Positions 12,559 to 21,709 of a stretch of 64,000 nucleotides of DNA are shown here, piece after piece. The stretch comes from Paraburkholderia phenazinium (GTDB lineage: Bacteria > Pseudomonadota > Gammaproteobacteria > Burkholderiales > Burkholderiaceae): the NCBI RefSeq assembly GCF_900100735.1, contig NZ_FNCJ01000001.1:310001-374000 (forward strand), in the 5' to 3' direction. A program made the translations under genes and the position numbers. The notes beneath the pieces are model-generated. The model saw nothing but the letters and a program-made list of their open reading frames with translations, ran no database searches and was not told where the DNA came from. Within the stretch, counting starts at the first letter, position 1, and every line of letters starts with the position of its first letter.

Positions 12559-13067
12559 ACCGCCCTCAATACATCCTGCAGCCGGTCAACCCGTACTTCA
12601 TCGCCTTCAGTCTCGCGGCAGCCTTCCTGCTGAACCTGATGCCGTGGGGACGCCTGATCGGCATTCCTGACTTCGTCGCACTCGTGCTGCTGTTCTGGAA
12701 CGTGCACCAGCCGCGCAAGGTGGGCATGGGCATCGCCTTCCTGCTCGGCATCCTGATGGACGTGCATAACGCCAGCCTGCTCGGCGAGCATGCACTCGCG
12801 TATACGCTGCTGTCGTACGGCGCCATCACGATTCACCGGCGTGTATTGTGGATGCCTATGGGCGTGCAGACCTTCGCGGTGATGCCGTTGTTCGTCATCG
12901 CGCAACTTGTGCCCTTTGTAATCCGTCTACTGATGGGCGCCGCCTTTCCGGGCTGGGGCTACCTGATCGACGGATTCGTCGAAGCCGCCCTGTGGCCCAT
13001 TGCAAGTGTGCTGCTGCTGATGCCGCAGCGCCGTCCGGCCGATCCGGACGACACCCGCCCCATTTAG
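12555..13067 (+). CDS. mreD: Rod shape-determining protein MreD
   Basis: A 170-residue integral membrane protein with five or six hydrophobic segments, starting with GTG inside the mreC stop (GTGA). MreD partners MreC in the elongasome and modulates PBP2 activation. Size and position are typical. Confidence 0.94.
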   Translation: MNRPQYILQPVNPYFIAFSLAAAFLLNLMPWGRLIGIPDFVALVLLFWNVHQPRKVGMGIAFLLGILMDVHNASLLGEHALAYTLLSYGAITIHRRVLWMPMGVQTFAVMPLFVIAQLVPFVIRLLMGAAFPGWGYLIDGFVEAALWPIASVLLLMPQRRPADPDDTRPI

Positions 13068-13194
13068 CGCCGTGCGCGCGTCGAGCCCTTCTGTGCATCC
13101 GCTGAAGACGCTGAACCAAGCTTCGCCAGGTACGCTCGACCCGCACCGCTCCTGCCTGCCGGCCACGACCGCCGGCTGGACACCCTTACCTCAC

Positions 13195-13213
13195 GGCCGC
13201 TGCGCGGCCTTTT
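13195..13213 (+). terminator. Hairpin plus T4 just before the mrdA start
   Basis: GGCCGC (13195-13200) pairs with GCGGCC (13204-13209) around a 3-nt loop and is followed by TTTT. It ends 11 nt before the mrdA ATG. It could act as a weak attenuator or partly occlude the start. Confidence 0.35.
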
Positions 13214-13223
13214 GATCAAAAGC

Positions 13224-15632
13224 ATGGCTGCCGAATTCAAGGACACTCAGCAACAGCTCTCGAAGTTCCGCCTGCGGGTCGCGGCGGCGGGCCTGTTCGT
13301 GTTCGTCTGCTTCGGGCTGATCGTTTTCCGCTTCCTGTTCCTGCAGGTCTGGCACTACAGCAAGTACTCGCTGCAGGCCGACGAGAACCGCATTTCGGTG
13401 GCGCCGATCGTTCCCAACCGCGGCATCATCACAGACCGTAACGGCGTCGTGCTGGCGAAGAATTACTCCGCCTACACGCTGGAAATCACGCCCTCGAAGC
13501 TCAACGACACGCTCGACAACGTCATCGACAACCTCGCGACCGTCATTTCCATCGACGCACGCGACCGGCGCCGCTTCAAGAAGCTGCAGGAAGACTCGAA
13601 GAACTTCGAAAGCCTGCCGATCCGCACCCGCCTGACCGACGACGAAGTCGCGCGCTTCACGGCGCAGCGCTTCCGTTTCCCGGGTGTCGAAGTGCGCGCG
13701 CGCCTGTTCCGTCAGTACCCGCTCGGGCCGACGGCGGCGCACGTGATCGGCTATATCGGGCGGATCTCGCAGCGCGATCAGGACCGCATCGACGAAGCCA
13801 GCGACCAGAACGATAGCGATCCGGACCACTACGATCCGCGCCTCGACGCCAACAACTACAAGGGCACGGACTACATCGGCAAGATCGGCGTCGAGCAGAG
13901 CTACGAGACCGAACTGCACGGCCAGACCGGCTTCGAGGAAGTCGAAGTCACCGCTGGCGGCCGGCCGGTACGCACCTTGTCGCGCACCCAGGCGACGCCG
14001 GGCAACAACCTCGTGCTCTCGCTGGATATCGGCCTGCAGCAGGTCGCCGAACAGGCGTTTGCAGGCAAGCGTGGCGCGCTGGTAGCAATCGAACCGGCGA
14101 CCGGCGACGTGCTCGCGTTCGTCTCCGCGCCGAGCTTCGATCCGAATTCGTTCGTCGACGGCATCGACCAGCAAACCTGGGACGACCTGAACAACTCGCC
14201 CGATCACCCGCTCCTGAACCGGCCGCTGCACGGCACCTACCCGCCGGGCTCCACGTACAAGCCGTTCATGGCGCTCGCCGCCCTGACGCTGCACAAGCGC
14301 ACGCCGAGCTGGGGCTTCCAGGATCCGGGCTACTACACGTTCGGCGGCCATACGTTCCGCAACGACGTGCGTTCGGGCCAGGGCTGGATCGACCTGAACC
14401 GTGCGATCGTGGTCTCGAACGACACGTATTTCTACATGCTGGCGCACGATCTCGGCGTCAACGCGATCGCCAACTTCATGAAACCGTGGGGCTTCGGGCA
14501 GATCACCGGCATCGACATTGCCGGCGAGGCCAAGGGCATTCTTCCTTCCACCGAATGGAAGCGCAAAGCCTACCGCAAGCCCGAGCAACAGCGCTGGTAT
14601 GAGGGTGAGACGATCAGTCTCGGGATCGGCCAGGGCTACAACTCGTTCACGATTCTGCAGCTCGCTCATGCGGTCGCTACGCTCGCCAACAACGGCGTGG
14701 TGATGAAGCCTCACCTGGTGAAGGAAATCGAAAATCCGATCACCAAGGACACGCGTCTGACCGTGCCGAAGGACGATGGCCGCATCAACGTGTCGCAGGC
14801 GGATATCGATATCGTCAAGCGCGCGCTGGTCGGCGTGGTGACCAACGGGACGGCGTCCAAGATTTTCATTGGCGCACCGTATCAGGCGGCCGGCAAGACA
14901 GGTACGGCGCAGGTGTATTCGCTGCAGGGCGCGAACTACAAGGGCCATGCGGTTGCCGAGCATCTGCGCGACCACGCGCTCTTTATCGCCTTCGCACCGG
15001 CCGACAACCCGAAGATCGCCGTTGCGCTGATCGTCGAAAACGGCGGCTGGGGTGCGGAATCGGCGGGGCCGATCGCGCGCCGCGTGCTCGACTACTACCT
15101 CGTCGACCGGCAGAAGCCGGGGGCCGAAGCGGCGGCCGTCGCCGCGGCGGCTTCGGCGACGGCGGATGCATCGGGGCCGGTGATCGCCGCGGCGCCCACC
15201 ACCGTCGAGATCACGCAGCCAGCCTCGGTCGCCGCGGGCTTCACCGCCCTGCCGATGCCTGGCGCCGCGTCGAACGCGGCTGGCGCCTCGGCGCCGTCTG
15301 CGGCATCCGCTGCCTCCGAGGCCGCACCTGCCGCGCCGCCTGGCCCCGTGGTCGCAGCACCGGCCGCAAAGGGCGCCACAAAGGCAGCAAATAAGGCGGC
15401 CGCCGCGCCGGCAGCCGACGCCTCCGCTCCGTTCGTCGCCACCACCGTGCAGGCGGACCCGGACCCTGCCTCGGGCCCGACGCCGACCAAGACCCTCGTG
15501 CCGCGCAAGTCCGGCCCGCACCACCCGCGCCCGGGCAGCGAACCGGTGCCAACCGCCGCTGCGCCGTCACGCGAAGACAGCATTCAGCCCACGTCACCCA
15601 GCCAGCCGGTTTCCGGCGGCATCGACGAGTAA
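13224..15632 (+). CDS. mrdA: Peptidoglycan transpeptidase PBP2
   Basis: Class B penicillin-binding protein of the elongasome, 802 residues from the ATG at 13224. A TTG at 13212 is in frame but no better supported. One N-terminal membrane anchor (FVFVCFGLIVFRFLF) precedes the dimerisation domain and the transpeptidase domain with SxxK (Ser343, Lys346 in PGSTYKPF), VSND and KTGTAQ. The catalytic part ends near residue 640. An Ala/Pro-rich tail of about 160 residues follows and ends in GGIDE, well beyond the roughly 630 residues usual for PBP2. No Shine-Dalgarno sequence is visible before the start. Confidence 0.95.
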   Translation: MAAEFKDTQQQLSKFRLRVAAAGLFVFVCFGLIVFRFLFLQVWHYSKYSLQADENRISVAPIVPNRGIITDRNGVVLAKNYSAYTLEITPSKLNDTLDNVIDNLATVISIDARDRRRFKKLQEDSKNFESLPIRTRLTDDEVARFTAQRFRFPGVEVRARLFRQYPLGPTAAHVIGYIGRISQRDQDRIDEASDQNDSDPDHYDPRLDANNYKGTDYIGKIGVEQSYETELHGQTGFEEVEVTAGGRPVRTLSRTQATPGNNLVLSLDIGLQQVAEQAFAGKRGALVAIEPATGDVLAFVSAPSFDPNSFVDGIDQQTWDDLNNSPDHPLLNRPLHGTYPPGSTYKPFMALAALTLHKRTPSWGFQDPGYYTFGGHTFRNDVRSGQGWIDLNRAIVVSNDTYFYMLAHDLGVNAIANFMKPWGFGQITGIDIAGEAKGILPSTEWKRKAYRKPEQQRWYEGETISLGIGQGYNSFTILQLAHAVATLANNGVVMKPHLVKEIENPITKDTRLTVPKDDGRINVSQADIDIVKRALVGVVTNGTASKIFIGAPYQAAGKTGTAQVYSLQGANYKGHAVAEHLRDHALFIAFAPADNPKIAVALIVENGGWGAESAGPIARRVLDYYLVDRQKPGAEAAAVAAAASATADASGPVIAAAPTTVEITQPASVAAGFTALPMPGAASNAAGASAPSAASAASEAAPAAPPGPVVAAPAAKGATKAANKAAAAPAADASAPFVATTVQADPDPASGPTPTKTLVPRKSGPHHPRPGSEPVPTAAAPSREDSIQPTSPSQPVSGGIDE

Positions 15633-15642
15633 GGAGAAAGGC

Positions 15643-16791
15643 ATGCAATTCGACAAGCGCGCCTGGCTCGACCGCATCAAGAAGATGTTCATCGGCTTCG
15701 ACCGCCCGCTCGCACTGGCGGTGTTTCTGCTGATGTGCGTCGGCATCGTCACACTGTACAGCGCCACGCTCGATATGCCGGGCAAGGTAGAAGACCAGTT
15801 GCGCAACATCATGCTCACCTTCGTGCTGATGTGGGCGCTGGCCAACGTGCCGCCCACCACGCTGATGCGCTTCGCGGTGCCGCTCTATACCTTCGGCATC
15901 GCGTTACTGGTGGCGGTGGCGCTATTCGGCCTCACGCGCAAGGGGGCCAAGCGCTGGATCAATGTCGGCGTGGTGATCCAGCCGTCCGAGATCATGAAGA
16001 TCGCCACCCCGCTGATGCTCGCGTGGTACTACCAGCGCCGCGAAGGCGTGATGCGCTGGTACGACTATCTGGTGGGCCTGATCATTCTGGCGGTGCCAGT
16101 TGGCCTGATCGCCAAGCAGCCTGACCTCGGCACCGCCGTGCTGGTGTTCGCGGCGGGTCTGTTCGTCATCTATTTCGCGGGACTGAGCTTCAAGCTGATC
16201 GTGCCGGTGCTGATTGCAGCGGCAATCGCGGTCACCTCGATCGCAGTGTTTCAGGACAAGATCTGCCAGCCTGAGGTGCAGTGGCCGCTGATGCACGATT
16301 ATCAGAAGCACCGTATCTGTACGCTGCTCGATCCCACCTCGGACCCGCTCGGCAAGGGCTTCCACACCATTCAGGCGGTGATTGCGATCGGCTCCGGTGG
16401 CCCGCTTGGCAAGGGCTGGCTGAAGGGTACCCAGGCGCACCTGGAATTCATTCCTGAAAAACACACCGACTTCATTTTTGCGGTGTTCTCCGAGGAGTTC
16501 GGGCTGGCGGGAGGGATCGTGCTGCTGGTGCTGTATATGGCGCTGATCGCGCGTGGGCTTTATATAGCGGCGAACGGGGCCACGCTATTCGGACGATTAT
16601 TGGCCGGCTCGCTGACGATGGCCTTTTTCACCTACGCGTTCGTCAATATCGGCATGGTGAGCGGGATCTTGCCGGTGGTCGGCGTGCCGCTGCCGTTCAT
16701 GAGCTATGGGGGCACCGCTCTGATTACGCTAGGGATCGCCACCGGCCTCATCATGAGCGTCGGCCGACAGAAGCGGTTGATGCAGAGCTAG
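15643..16791 (+). CDS. rodA: Rod shape peptidoglycan polymerase RodA
   Basis: A 382-residue SEDS-family glycosyltransferase with about ten membrane helices. It has the family motifs VIQPSEIMKI, KQPDLGTAVL and, near the C-terminus, VGVPLPFMSYGGTAL. It polymerises lipid II together with PBP2. A strong AAGGAGAAAG precedes the ATG, 10 nt after mrdA, so the two are cotranscribed. It is the last gene of the cluster. Confidence 0.96.
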   Translation: MQFDKRAWLDRIKKMFIGFDRPLALAVFLLMCVGIVTLYSATLDMPGKVEDQLRNIMLTFVLMWALANVPPTTLMRFAVPLYTFGIALLVAVALFGLTRKGAKRWINVGVVIQPSEIMKIATPLMLAWYYQRREGVMRWYDYLVGLIILAVPVGLIAKQPDLGTAVLVFAAGLFVIYFAGLSFKLIVPVLIAAAIAVTSIAVFQDKICQPEVQWPLMHDYQKHRICTLLDPTSDPLGKGFHTIQAVIAIGSGGPLGKGWLKGTQAHLEFIPEKHTDFIFAVFSEEFGLAGGIVLLVLYMALIARGLYIAANGATLFGRLLAGSLTMAFFTYAFVNIGMVSGILPVVGVPLPFMSYGGTALITLGIATGLIMSVGRQKRLMQS

Positions 16792-16796
16792 AACTA

Positions 16797-16826
16797 AAAA
16801 GGGGCGCGGATGCGCCCCTTGTTCGT
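16797..16826. terminator. Intrinsic terminator between rodA and the Sel1 gene
   Basis: AAGGGGCGC pairs with GCGCCCCTT around GGAT (16799-16820), flanked by an A-run on the left and a T-rich stretch on the right. It can end both the rodA transcript and the converging minus-strand transcript. Confidence 0.8.
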
Positions 16827-16908
16827 TTACCGGCCCGGAGCCTCATGCTGCAGGCCGTTGCTGCGCGGCTGGGCCAGCTCTCGCCGCAGCAGCCCCTTGC
16901 AACCCCAT

Positions 16909-17616
16909 CTACTGCGGCTTCGCCTCGTGCTCGTCGCGCAATTCCGCACTCAATTGCTGAAATTTGAGCTTGGCCGCAGGATCGCCTTGCGCCGCAGCCG
17001 CCGCATAGTAAGCGCGCGCCACGTTCAGGTTCTTGTCCACGCCATCGCCGCCGCGCTCGTAGAACGAGCCGGCCACGTACTGCGCCGTCATGTCGCCGCC
17101 TTCCGCGGCTTTCTTGTACCAGAAGAACGCCTGGCGATTGTCGCGCGTCGTGCCGCGGCCATCGAGGAACTGGTTGGCGAGCGCGAGCTCGGCCTGTACG
17201 TGGCCTTGCTGCGCGGCCTTCAGAAACCAGCGATGCGCTTCCACCGGATCGCGGCCCACGAACTCGCCGTCGTCGTACATCTTGCCGTACACGTACTGCG
17301 CGTGCGACATGTTCGCATCGGCGGCCTTGCGCAGCCATTTCTTGCCTTCGTCGACATTGGCGGCCGTGCCTTCGCCGTTGAGCAGCATCATCGCGTAGTT
17401 GAATTCGGCAAGCCGGCTGCCGTGTTCGGCCGCCTTATGGAACTCGCTGAGCGCGGCGCTCAGGTTGCCAGCGTTGTAGTCGGCAACGGCCGTCTGCGTC
17501 CCGGGGTCTGCCTGGGACGGCTTGTCCTGCGCGTATACCGTGGCAGATGCCGCTAACGCGGCACAGGTGGCGACACCCACCGCGACGCGCACGACGCGCT
17601 GCGAAAAACCCTTCAT
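16909..17616 (-). CDS. Exported Sel1-repeat (TPR-like) protein
   Basis: 235 residues starting MKGFSQRVV behind a strong AGGAGGT. A signal peptide ending near VYAQ is followed by about five Sel1-like repeats of roughly 36 residues (for example GTAANVDEGKKWLRKAADAN and VGRDPVEAHRWFLKAAQQG). Such repeats mediate protein contacts, usually in the periplasm. The start overlaps the aldolase stop (ATGA), an unusual coupling of an exported scaffold with a cytoplasmic enzyme. No specific role can be assigned. Confidence 0.85.
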   Translation of the reverse strand: MKGFSQRVVRVAVGVATCAALAASATVYAQDKPSQADPGTQTAVADYNAGNLSAALSEFHKAAEHGSRLAEFNYAMMLLNGEGTAANVDEGKKWLRKAADANMSHAQYVYGKMYDDGEFVGRDPVEAHRWFLKAAQQGHVQAELALANQFLDGRGTTRDNRQAFFWYKKAAEGGDMTAQYVAGSFYERGGDGVDKNLNVARAYYAAAAAQGDPAAKLKFQQLSAELRDEHEAKPQ

Positions 17617-18395
17617 GACCGCACCTCCTGCAGCGCCTGACGTGTCGCGCGCAGCAGCCACATGACATCGGCCGCGAGCGCGATAAAACGAAAACCGGCG
17701 TCGCGATACTGGCGTGCGCCGGCAGAATCCATGGCAAAAATGCCGGTCGCAATGCCGGCCTTGTCGGCTGCCGCGACCACGTGGGCCATGGCCGCCTGCA
17801 CCTCCGGGTGCTTCGAGTCGCCCAGATGGCCGAGGCTCGCAGCGAGATCCGCAGGGCCGATGAACAGGCAATCCACACCCGGCGTGGCTGCGATCTTCTC
17901 GACTTCCTGCACGGCCCGCGCGGATTCGATCTGCACGATCGTGGCGATCTGCGCGTTGGCGCCCTGCACGTAGTCGCGCCGCATGCCGTACGAAGCAGCG
18001 CGAACGGCACCCGCGACGCCACGCCGGCCATCGAGCGCCTCGGCCGTCGGATACTGGGTCAGGCGCACGGCCTCAAGCGCTTCCTCGGCGGATTCGATGT
18101 TCGGGAACATCAGCGTACGGGCGCCCGCGTCGAGCACGCGCTTGACGAGCCAGGCTTCGCTCGCCGGCACGCGCACCACCGGTTCGCTCGGCAGATGCGC
18201 CGCCGCAATCGCCCGTAGCTGGCCGGTGACGTCGCCGCTATCGTTGGGCGCATGTTCCATGTCGATCAGCAACCAGTCGAAACCAGCGTGTGCGAGCGCC
18301 TCGGCGGCGCTTTCGCTACCGAGCGAGAGCCACAGCCCGAAGAGCGGCTCAGCTTCCGCGAGACGTAGTTTGAGGGGATTCGTAAAGGTGCTCAT
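17613..18395 (-). CDS. HpcH/HpaI-family class II aldolase
   Basis: 260 residues of the pyruvate-dependent, metal-requiring aldolase family (4-hydroxy-2-oxoheptanedioate or 2-dehydro-3-deoxyglucarate type). Family features are LLIDMEHAPND near the N-terminus, VQIESARAVQEV and LFIGPADLAASLG, which carry metal and substrate residues. The substrate cannot be told from sequence. No aromatic or glucarate pathway genes are nearby. It is the first gene of a two-gene unit with the Sel1 protein. Confidence 0.85.
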   Translation of the reverse strand: MSTFTNPLKLRLAEAEPLFGLWLSLGSESAAEALAHAGFDWLLIDMEHAPNDSGDVTGQLRAIAAAHLPSEPVVRVPASEAWLVKRVLDAGARTLMFPNIESAEEALEAVRLTQYPTAEALDGRRGVAGAVRAASYGMRRDYVQGANAQIATIVQIESARAVQEVEKIAATPGVDCLFIGPADLAASLGHLGDSKHPEVQAAMAHVVAAADKAGIATGIFAMDSAGARQYRDAGFRFIALAADVMWLLRATRQALQEVRS

Positions 18396-18547
18396 CGCCG
18401 TGCTCCGCGGCAGCGCACAAGGCCGCCAGAGGCACGGGAGAGGAGGCTGGCGCGGCGGGCTTGGCGCCCGCTTCGCAGTGCGGTGACCGGCATGTCTCGC
18501 TCCGAGTGGTTATCGAAACGATCATACCGTGACAATAACGGGGACGC

Positions 18548-18994
18548 TCAGTCGCGGACCACGTCCGCCCAGCAATTCGGCGTCTCGTAGAGACGCACCT
18601 TGTGCAGACGCAGATTCACGCCGTAGTGGGCGTCGTAGACGTTGGCCAGCAGGTCGAACGCGACCGCCGCGAGATTTTCCACCGTAGGAATGCGATCGAG
18701 CACGACGGTCTTGTGACCGGGCATCGAATCCAGAAAGCCGCGTACCTGCGCGTCGCCTTCATAGACGAGAAACGCGTGATCCCATTTGTCGACGAGATGT
18801 TCGACGGCAAGCGACTTCACATCCGCAAAGTCCATCACCATGCCGCGATCCGGCGCGCCTTCCGTTTCGACCAGATCGCCTTGCAGCGTGATTTCGAGCA
18901 CATAGCGATGCCCGTGCAGATTCCGGCACTGGCTACGGTGATCGGGGATGCGGTGGCCCGCGTCGAATTCGAGTTTTCGGGTAATCGTCAGCAC
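18548..18994 (-). CDS. queD: 6-carboxytetrahydropterin synthase QueD
   Basis: 148 residues of the PTPS fold, converting dihydroneopterin triphosphate to 6-carboxytetrahydropterin, the second step to queuosine. Zinc and catalytic residues are visible in FDAGH and SQCRNLHGH. It starts with GTG 6 nt after queE, so it is coupled to it. Confidence 0.93.
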   Translation of the reverse strand: MLTITRKLEFDAGHRIPDHRSQCRNLHGHRYVLEITLQGDLVETEGAPDRGMVMDFADVKSLAVEHLVDKWDHAFLVYEGDAQVRGFLDSMPGHKTVVLDRIPTVENLAAVAFDLLANVYDAHYGVNLRLHKVRLYETPNCWADVVRD

Positions 18995-19000
18995 GGCAAA

Positions 19001-19633
19001 TCAGGGAATGTTCAGGTACTTGTGGGTCTGCATCGACAGGCGCCATTGCGGATGGCGTTTGCACCAGTCGATCGCGAGCTTCGTATTGATGTCGCGCGAC
19101 GGGCCGTCCATTGGCTGGACGAGAAAATATTCGAAGTCGAGCGCCGCGTATTCAGACAAGCGCTGGTTGTCCTGCGGGATCACGACTTTCAGTTCGTTGC
19201 CCTTGGTGACCACCAAAGGCGCATCGGCCTTCGGGCTCACGCAGATCCAGTCGATCGTCTCGAGCACCGGCAGCGAGCCGTTGGTCTCGATGGCGATCTC
19301 GAAGCCCGCGGCGTGCAGCGCATCGACGAAAGGCTGATCGATCTGCAGCATCGGCTCGCCGCCAGTACAGACGACAAAGCGCTGGCCCTCGCCTTCGGGC
19401 CACTGCGAAGCGATCATCGCTACCAGCTCGTCGGCGGTGCGGTACTTGCCGCCGTTCTCGCCGTCGGTGCCGACAAAGTCCGTATCGCAGAAACGGCACA
19501 CGGCCTCCGCCCGGTCTTCCTCGCGGCCCGACCACAGATTGCAGCCGGCGAACCGGCAAAACACCGCCGGGCGTCCGGCATTCGCGCCCTCGCCCTGCAA
19601 TGTGTAGAAGATTTCCTTGACCGCGTACGTCAT
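19001..19633 (-). CDS. queE: 7-carboxy-7-deazaguanine synthase QueE
   Basis: A 210-residue radical-SAM enzyme of queuosine synthesis. The cluster cysteines occur in an expanded spacing (CNLWSG...VCRFCDTDF) rather than the canonical CX3CX2C. This extended loop is, as I recall, normal for the proteobacterial QueE subtype. ATG start with AGAAAGCAGC upstream. It lies between queC and queD in one operon. Confidence 0.93.
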   Translation of the reverse strand: MTYAVKEIFYTLQGEGANAGRPAVFCRFAGCNLWSGREEDRAEAVCRFCDTDFVGTDGENGGKYRTADELVAMIASQWPEGEGQRFVVCTGGEPMLQIDQPFVDALHAAGFEIAIETNGSLPVLETIDWICVSPKADAPLVVTKGNELKVVIPQDNQRLSEYAALDFEYFLVQPMDGPSRDINTKLAIDWCKRHPQWRLSMQTHKYLNIP

Positions 19634-19718
19634 GCTGCTTTCTGCCTGGCACCGATAGGTGCCTGATTAAGGTTGCCGCCGCCCTATGGATCACGAAGAT
19701 CACCAAAGGGCGAACGGA

Positions 19719-20453
19719 TCAAACGGGTGCTTCTGTGACCTTCTCGCCGACCAGATAAGCTTCATAGCCGCGCTTGCGCAGGCGGCACGCCGGGCATTCG
19801 CCACAGCCAAAGCCCCACGCATGCAGCTCGGCGCGCTCGCCGACGTAACACGTATGCGTCTCGACCCGGATCAGCTCGACCAGCTCGTCGCCGCCCAACT
19901 CGTGCGCGAGGCGCCAAGTATCGGCCTTGTCGAGCCACATCAGCGGCGTTTCCAGCAGGAAGCGCTGGTCCATGCCGAGATTGAGCGCCACCTGCAGCGC
20001 CTTCATCGTGTCGTCGCGGCAATCCGGGTAGCCCGAAAAGTCCGTCTCGCACATGCCGCCCACCAGCACCTGCAGGCCACGCCGATAAGCGATGGCCGCC
20101 GCAATGGTCATGAACATCAGGTTGCGGCCCGGCACGAAGGTATTCGGCAGACCGTTGGCCGCCGCTTCGATCTGGATCTCGCGCGTCATCGCCGTATCGC
20201 TGATTGAACCGAGCACCGACAGGTCGATCATGTGGTCGTCGCCGAGGCGCTCGGCCCACGCCGGAAAGGTTCGGGCAACCGCGTCACGGAAGCCTTCACG
20301 GCACTCCAGCTCGACCCGGTGCCGTTGACCGTAGTCGAAGCCGAGTGTCTCGACCGTTTCATATCGTTCGAGCGCCCAGGCGAGGCACGTGGCCGAGTCC
20401 TGACCGCCGGAAAACAGCACCAGAGCGCTACTCTTAGCGTCTTTGCGGATCAC
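19719..20453 (-). CDS. queC: 7-cyano-7-deazaguanine synthase QueC
   Basis: 244 residues, ATP-dependent formation of preQ0 from 7-carboxy-7-deazaguanine. The PP-loop SGGQDS lies at residues 15-20 and the zinc site [10 protein letters not shown] near the C-terminus. I chose the GTG at 20453 because GGAG lies 7 nt upstream and the family begins at this point; the frame is open further up. It is the first gene of queC-queE-queD. Confidence 0.92.
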   Translation of the reverse strand: MIRKDAKSSALVLFSGGQDSATCLAWALERYETVETLGFDYGQRHRVELECREGFRDAVARTFPAWAERLGDDHMIDLSVLGSISDTAMTREIQIEAAANGLPNTFVPGRNLMFMTIAAAIAYRRGLQVLVGGMCETDFSGYPDCRDDTMKALQVALNLGMDQRFLLETPLMWLDKADTWRLAHELGGDELVELIRVETHTCYVGERAELHAWGFGCGECPACRLRKRGYEAYLVGEKVTEAPV

Positions 20454-20670
20454 CGTGAAACTCCGTGAAAGATGAGTGCCACGTCGCGCTGCGCGGTGTG
20501 CGCCATGCAGCAACGCGGCGCGACGCGTGCCGGCGTGTTACCGGCTCATGCAGTATAGGCCGCGCCATCCGTCTCCAGAGTCGCTGGCGCTTATACCGCT
20601 GATCGTCGGGCGCAGGGGTTGGTGCGCGGTGCAGCGTGGCTGGAAAGCCGTGCCGGAAACCACCCCTGAA

Positions 20671-20709
20671 AAACAAAAAGGACTTGTCAGGCGAACGCGG
20701 CAAGTCCTT
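20671..20709 (-). terminator. Second intrinsic terminator downstream of tRNA-Phe
   Basis: On the minus strand AAGGACTTG pairs with CAAGTCCTT (plus 701-709 and 678-686 of the 20-kb block) and runs straight into TTTTTGTTTTT. This is a good rho-independent terminator, about 90 nt after the first. The rest of the roughly 330-nt gap between queC and tRNA-Phe shows no gene. Confidence 0.75.
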
Positions 20710-20796
20710 GAACTGGCGCGATTTTATCACGCGCCGCACATTGCCGCCGGTGACCCCGCCGAAGCGCCGCACAACGAGGTGCGCTGGGGTGTCCGT

Positions 20797-20839
20797 CAGA
20801 AAAGGAAAAGCCCCAGGAATCTTGCGATTTCCTGGGGCT
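20797..20839 (-). terminator. Intrinsic terminator of tRNA-Phe
   Basis: AGCCCCAGGAA and TTCCTGGGGCT form an 11-bp stem (plus 20809-20819 and 20829-20839), followed on the minus strand by TTTTCCTTTTC. It lies directly after the tRNA-Phe 3' end. Confidence 0.82.
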
Positions 20840-20845
20840 AAATTC

Positions 20846-20921
20846 TGGTGGCCTGGGACGGAATCGAACCATCGACACGCGGATTTTCAATCCGCTGCTC
20901 TACCAACTGAGCTACCGGGCC
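20846..20921 (-). tRNA. tRNA-Phe (GAA)
   Basis: A 76-nt cloverleaf with encoded CCA. The acceptor is GGCCCGG / CCAGGCC, the D arm AGCTCAGTTGGTAGAGC, and the anticodon stem GCGGA/TCCGC with loop TTGAAAA (anticodon GAA). The T arm has GGTTCGATTCC. Position 5 (C) faces 68 (A), a mismatch inside the acceptor stem. It lies alone on the minus strand with two terminators. Confidence 0.97.
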
Positions 20922-21019
20922 AACGAAGAAGCGAGAGTATAACAAAGGGTTTTCGACTGCTCAAGCCCCCTTCTTGAAATTTTTTGCTGGGGCCGCCGTC
21001 CACCTGCCGGTGCGCCGCC

Positions 21020-21709
21020 CTACTCCCCTTTGTTCTTGCCGAGATCGACGCCGAGCTGCTTGAGCTTGCGATACAGGTGCGTGCGTTCGAGTCCCGTCTT
21101 TTCGGCCACGCGCGTCATGCTGCCGTTCTCGCGGGCGAGGTGGTACTCGAAGTACGCGCGCTCGAATGCGTCACGCGCGTCGCGCAGCGGGATGTCGAAC
21201 GAGATCGAGGCGGTCTGCGCCGCCAGCGCGCCGCTGCCGAGTCCGTCGCTGGACAGCATCGGCAACGAGGCCGCCGAGGCCACCGCCGACGAGCTCACCG
21301 GCAGCGCCGGCTTCACCGCTGCGCCGGGCACCGCGGGTGCGGGATTGCCGCGTGCAAGGCCCTGTTCGACCGCCTTCAGCAGCTTCTGCAACGCAATCGG
21401 CTTCTCGAGGAAGTTGAGCGCGCCAATCTTGGTGGCCTCGACTGCCGTATCGATGGTCGCGTGCCCCGACATCATGATCACCGGCATCGTCAATTGCCCC
21501 TGCGCAGCCCATTCTTTGAGCAACGTGACGCCATCGGTGTCGGGCATCCAGATGTCGAGCAGCACCAGGTCGGGCGCCTGGCGCAGCCGGAACTCGCGCG
21601 CTTCCTGCGCGTTCTCCGCCGCCTCCACGACATGCCCTTCGTCGCTCAGGATCTCCGAGAGCAATTCCCGGATGCCCATTTCATCATCTACCACCAGGAT
21701 GGTTGCCAT
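21020..21709 (-). CDS. NtrX-like response regulator lacking an AAA+ domain
   Basis: 229 residues. A CheY-like receiver with DD at 8-9, phospho-acceptor Asp52 and the conserved Lys in EKP is joined by an Ala/Pro/Ser-rich linker (about 122-175) to a Fis-type helix-turn-helix at the C-terminus (MTRVAEKTGLERTHLYRKLKQLG). Classical NtrX has a sigma-54 AAA+ domain between these parts; here it is absent, so it probably acts as a plain DNA-binding regulator. It directly follows the kinase gene with no gap, so they form a cognate pair. Confidence 0.88.
   Translation of the reverse strand: MATILVVDDEMGIRELLSEILSDEGHVVEAAENAQEAREFRLRQAPDLVLLDIWMPDTDGVTLLKEWAAQGQLTMPVIMMSGHATIDTAVEATKIGALNFLEKPIALQKLLKAVEQGLARGNPAPAVPGAAVKPALPVSSSAVASAASLPMLSSDGLGSGALAAQTASISFDIPLRDARDAFERAYFEYHLARENGSMTRVAEKTGLERTHLYRKLKQLGVDLGKNKGE

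Noticed and set aside
13191..15524. 777-codon open frame antisense to mrdA
   Set aside because: Same reason; composition is Arg/Gly/Val-rich and the opposite strand encodes PBP2 with all catalytic motifs.
20476..20841. Possible small gene upstream of tRNA-Phe
   Set aside because: It runs through two terminator hairpins and has no ribosome-binding site or protein-like composition.
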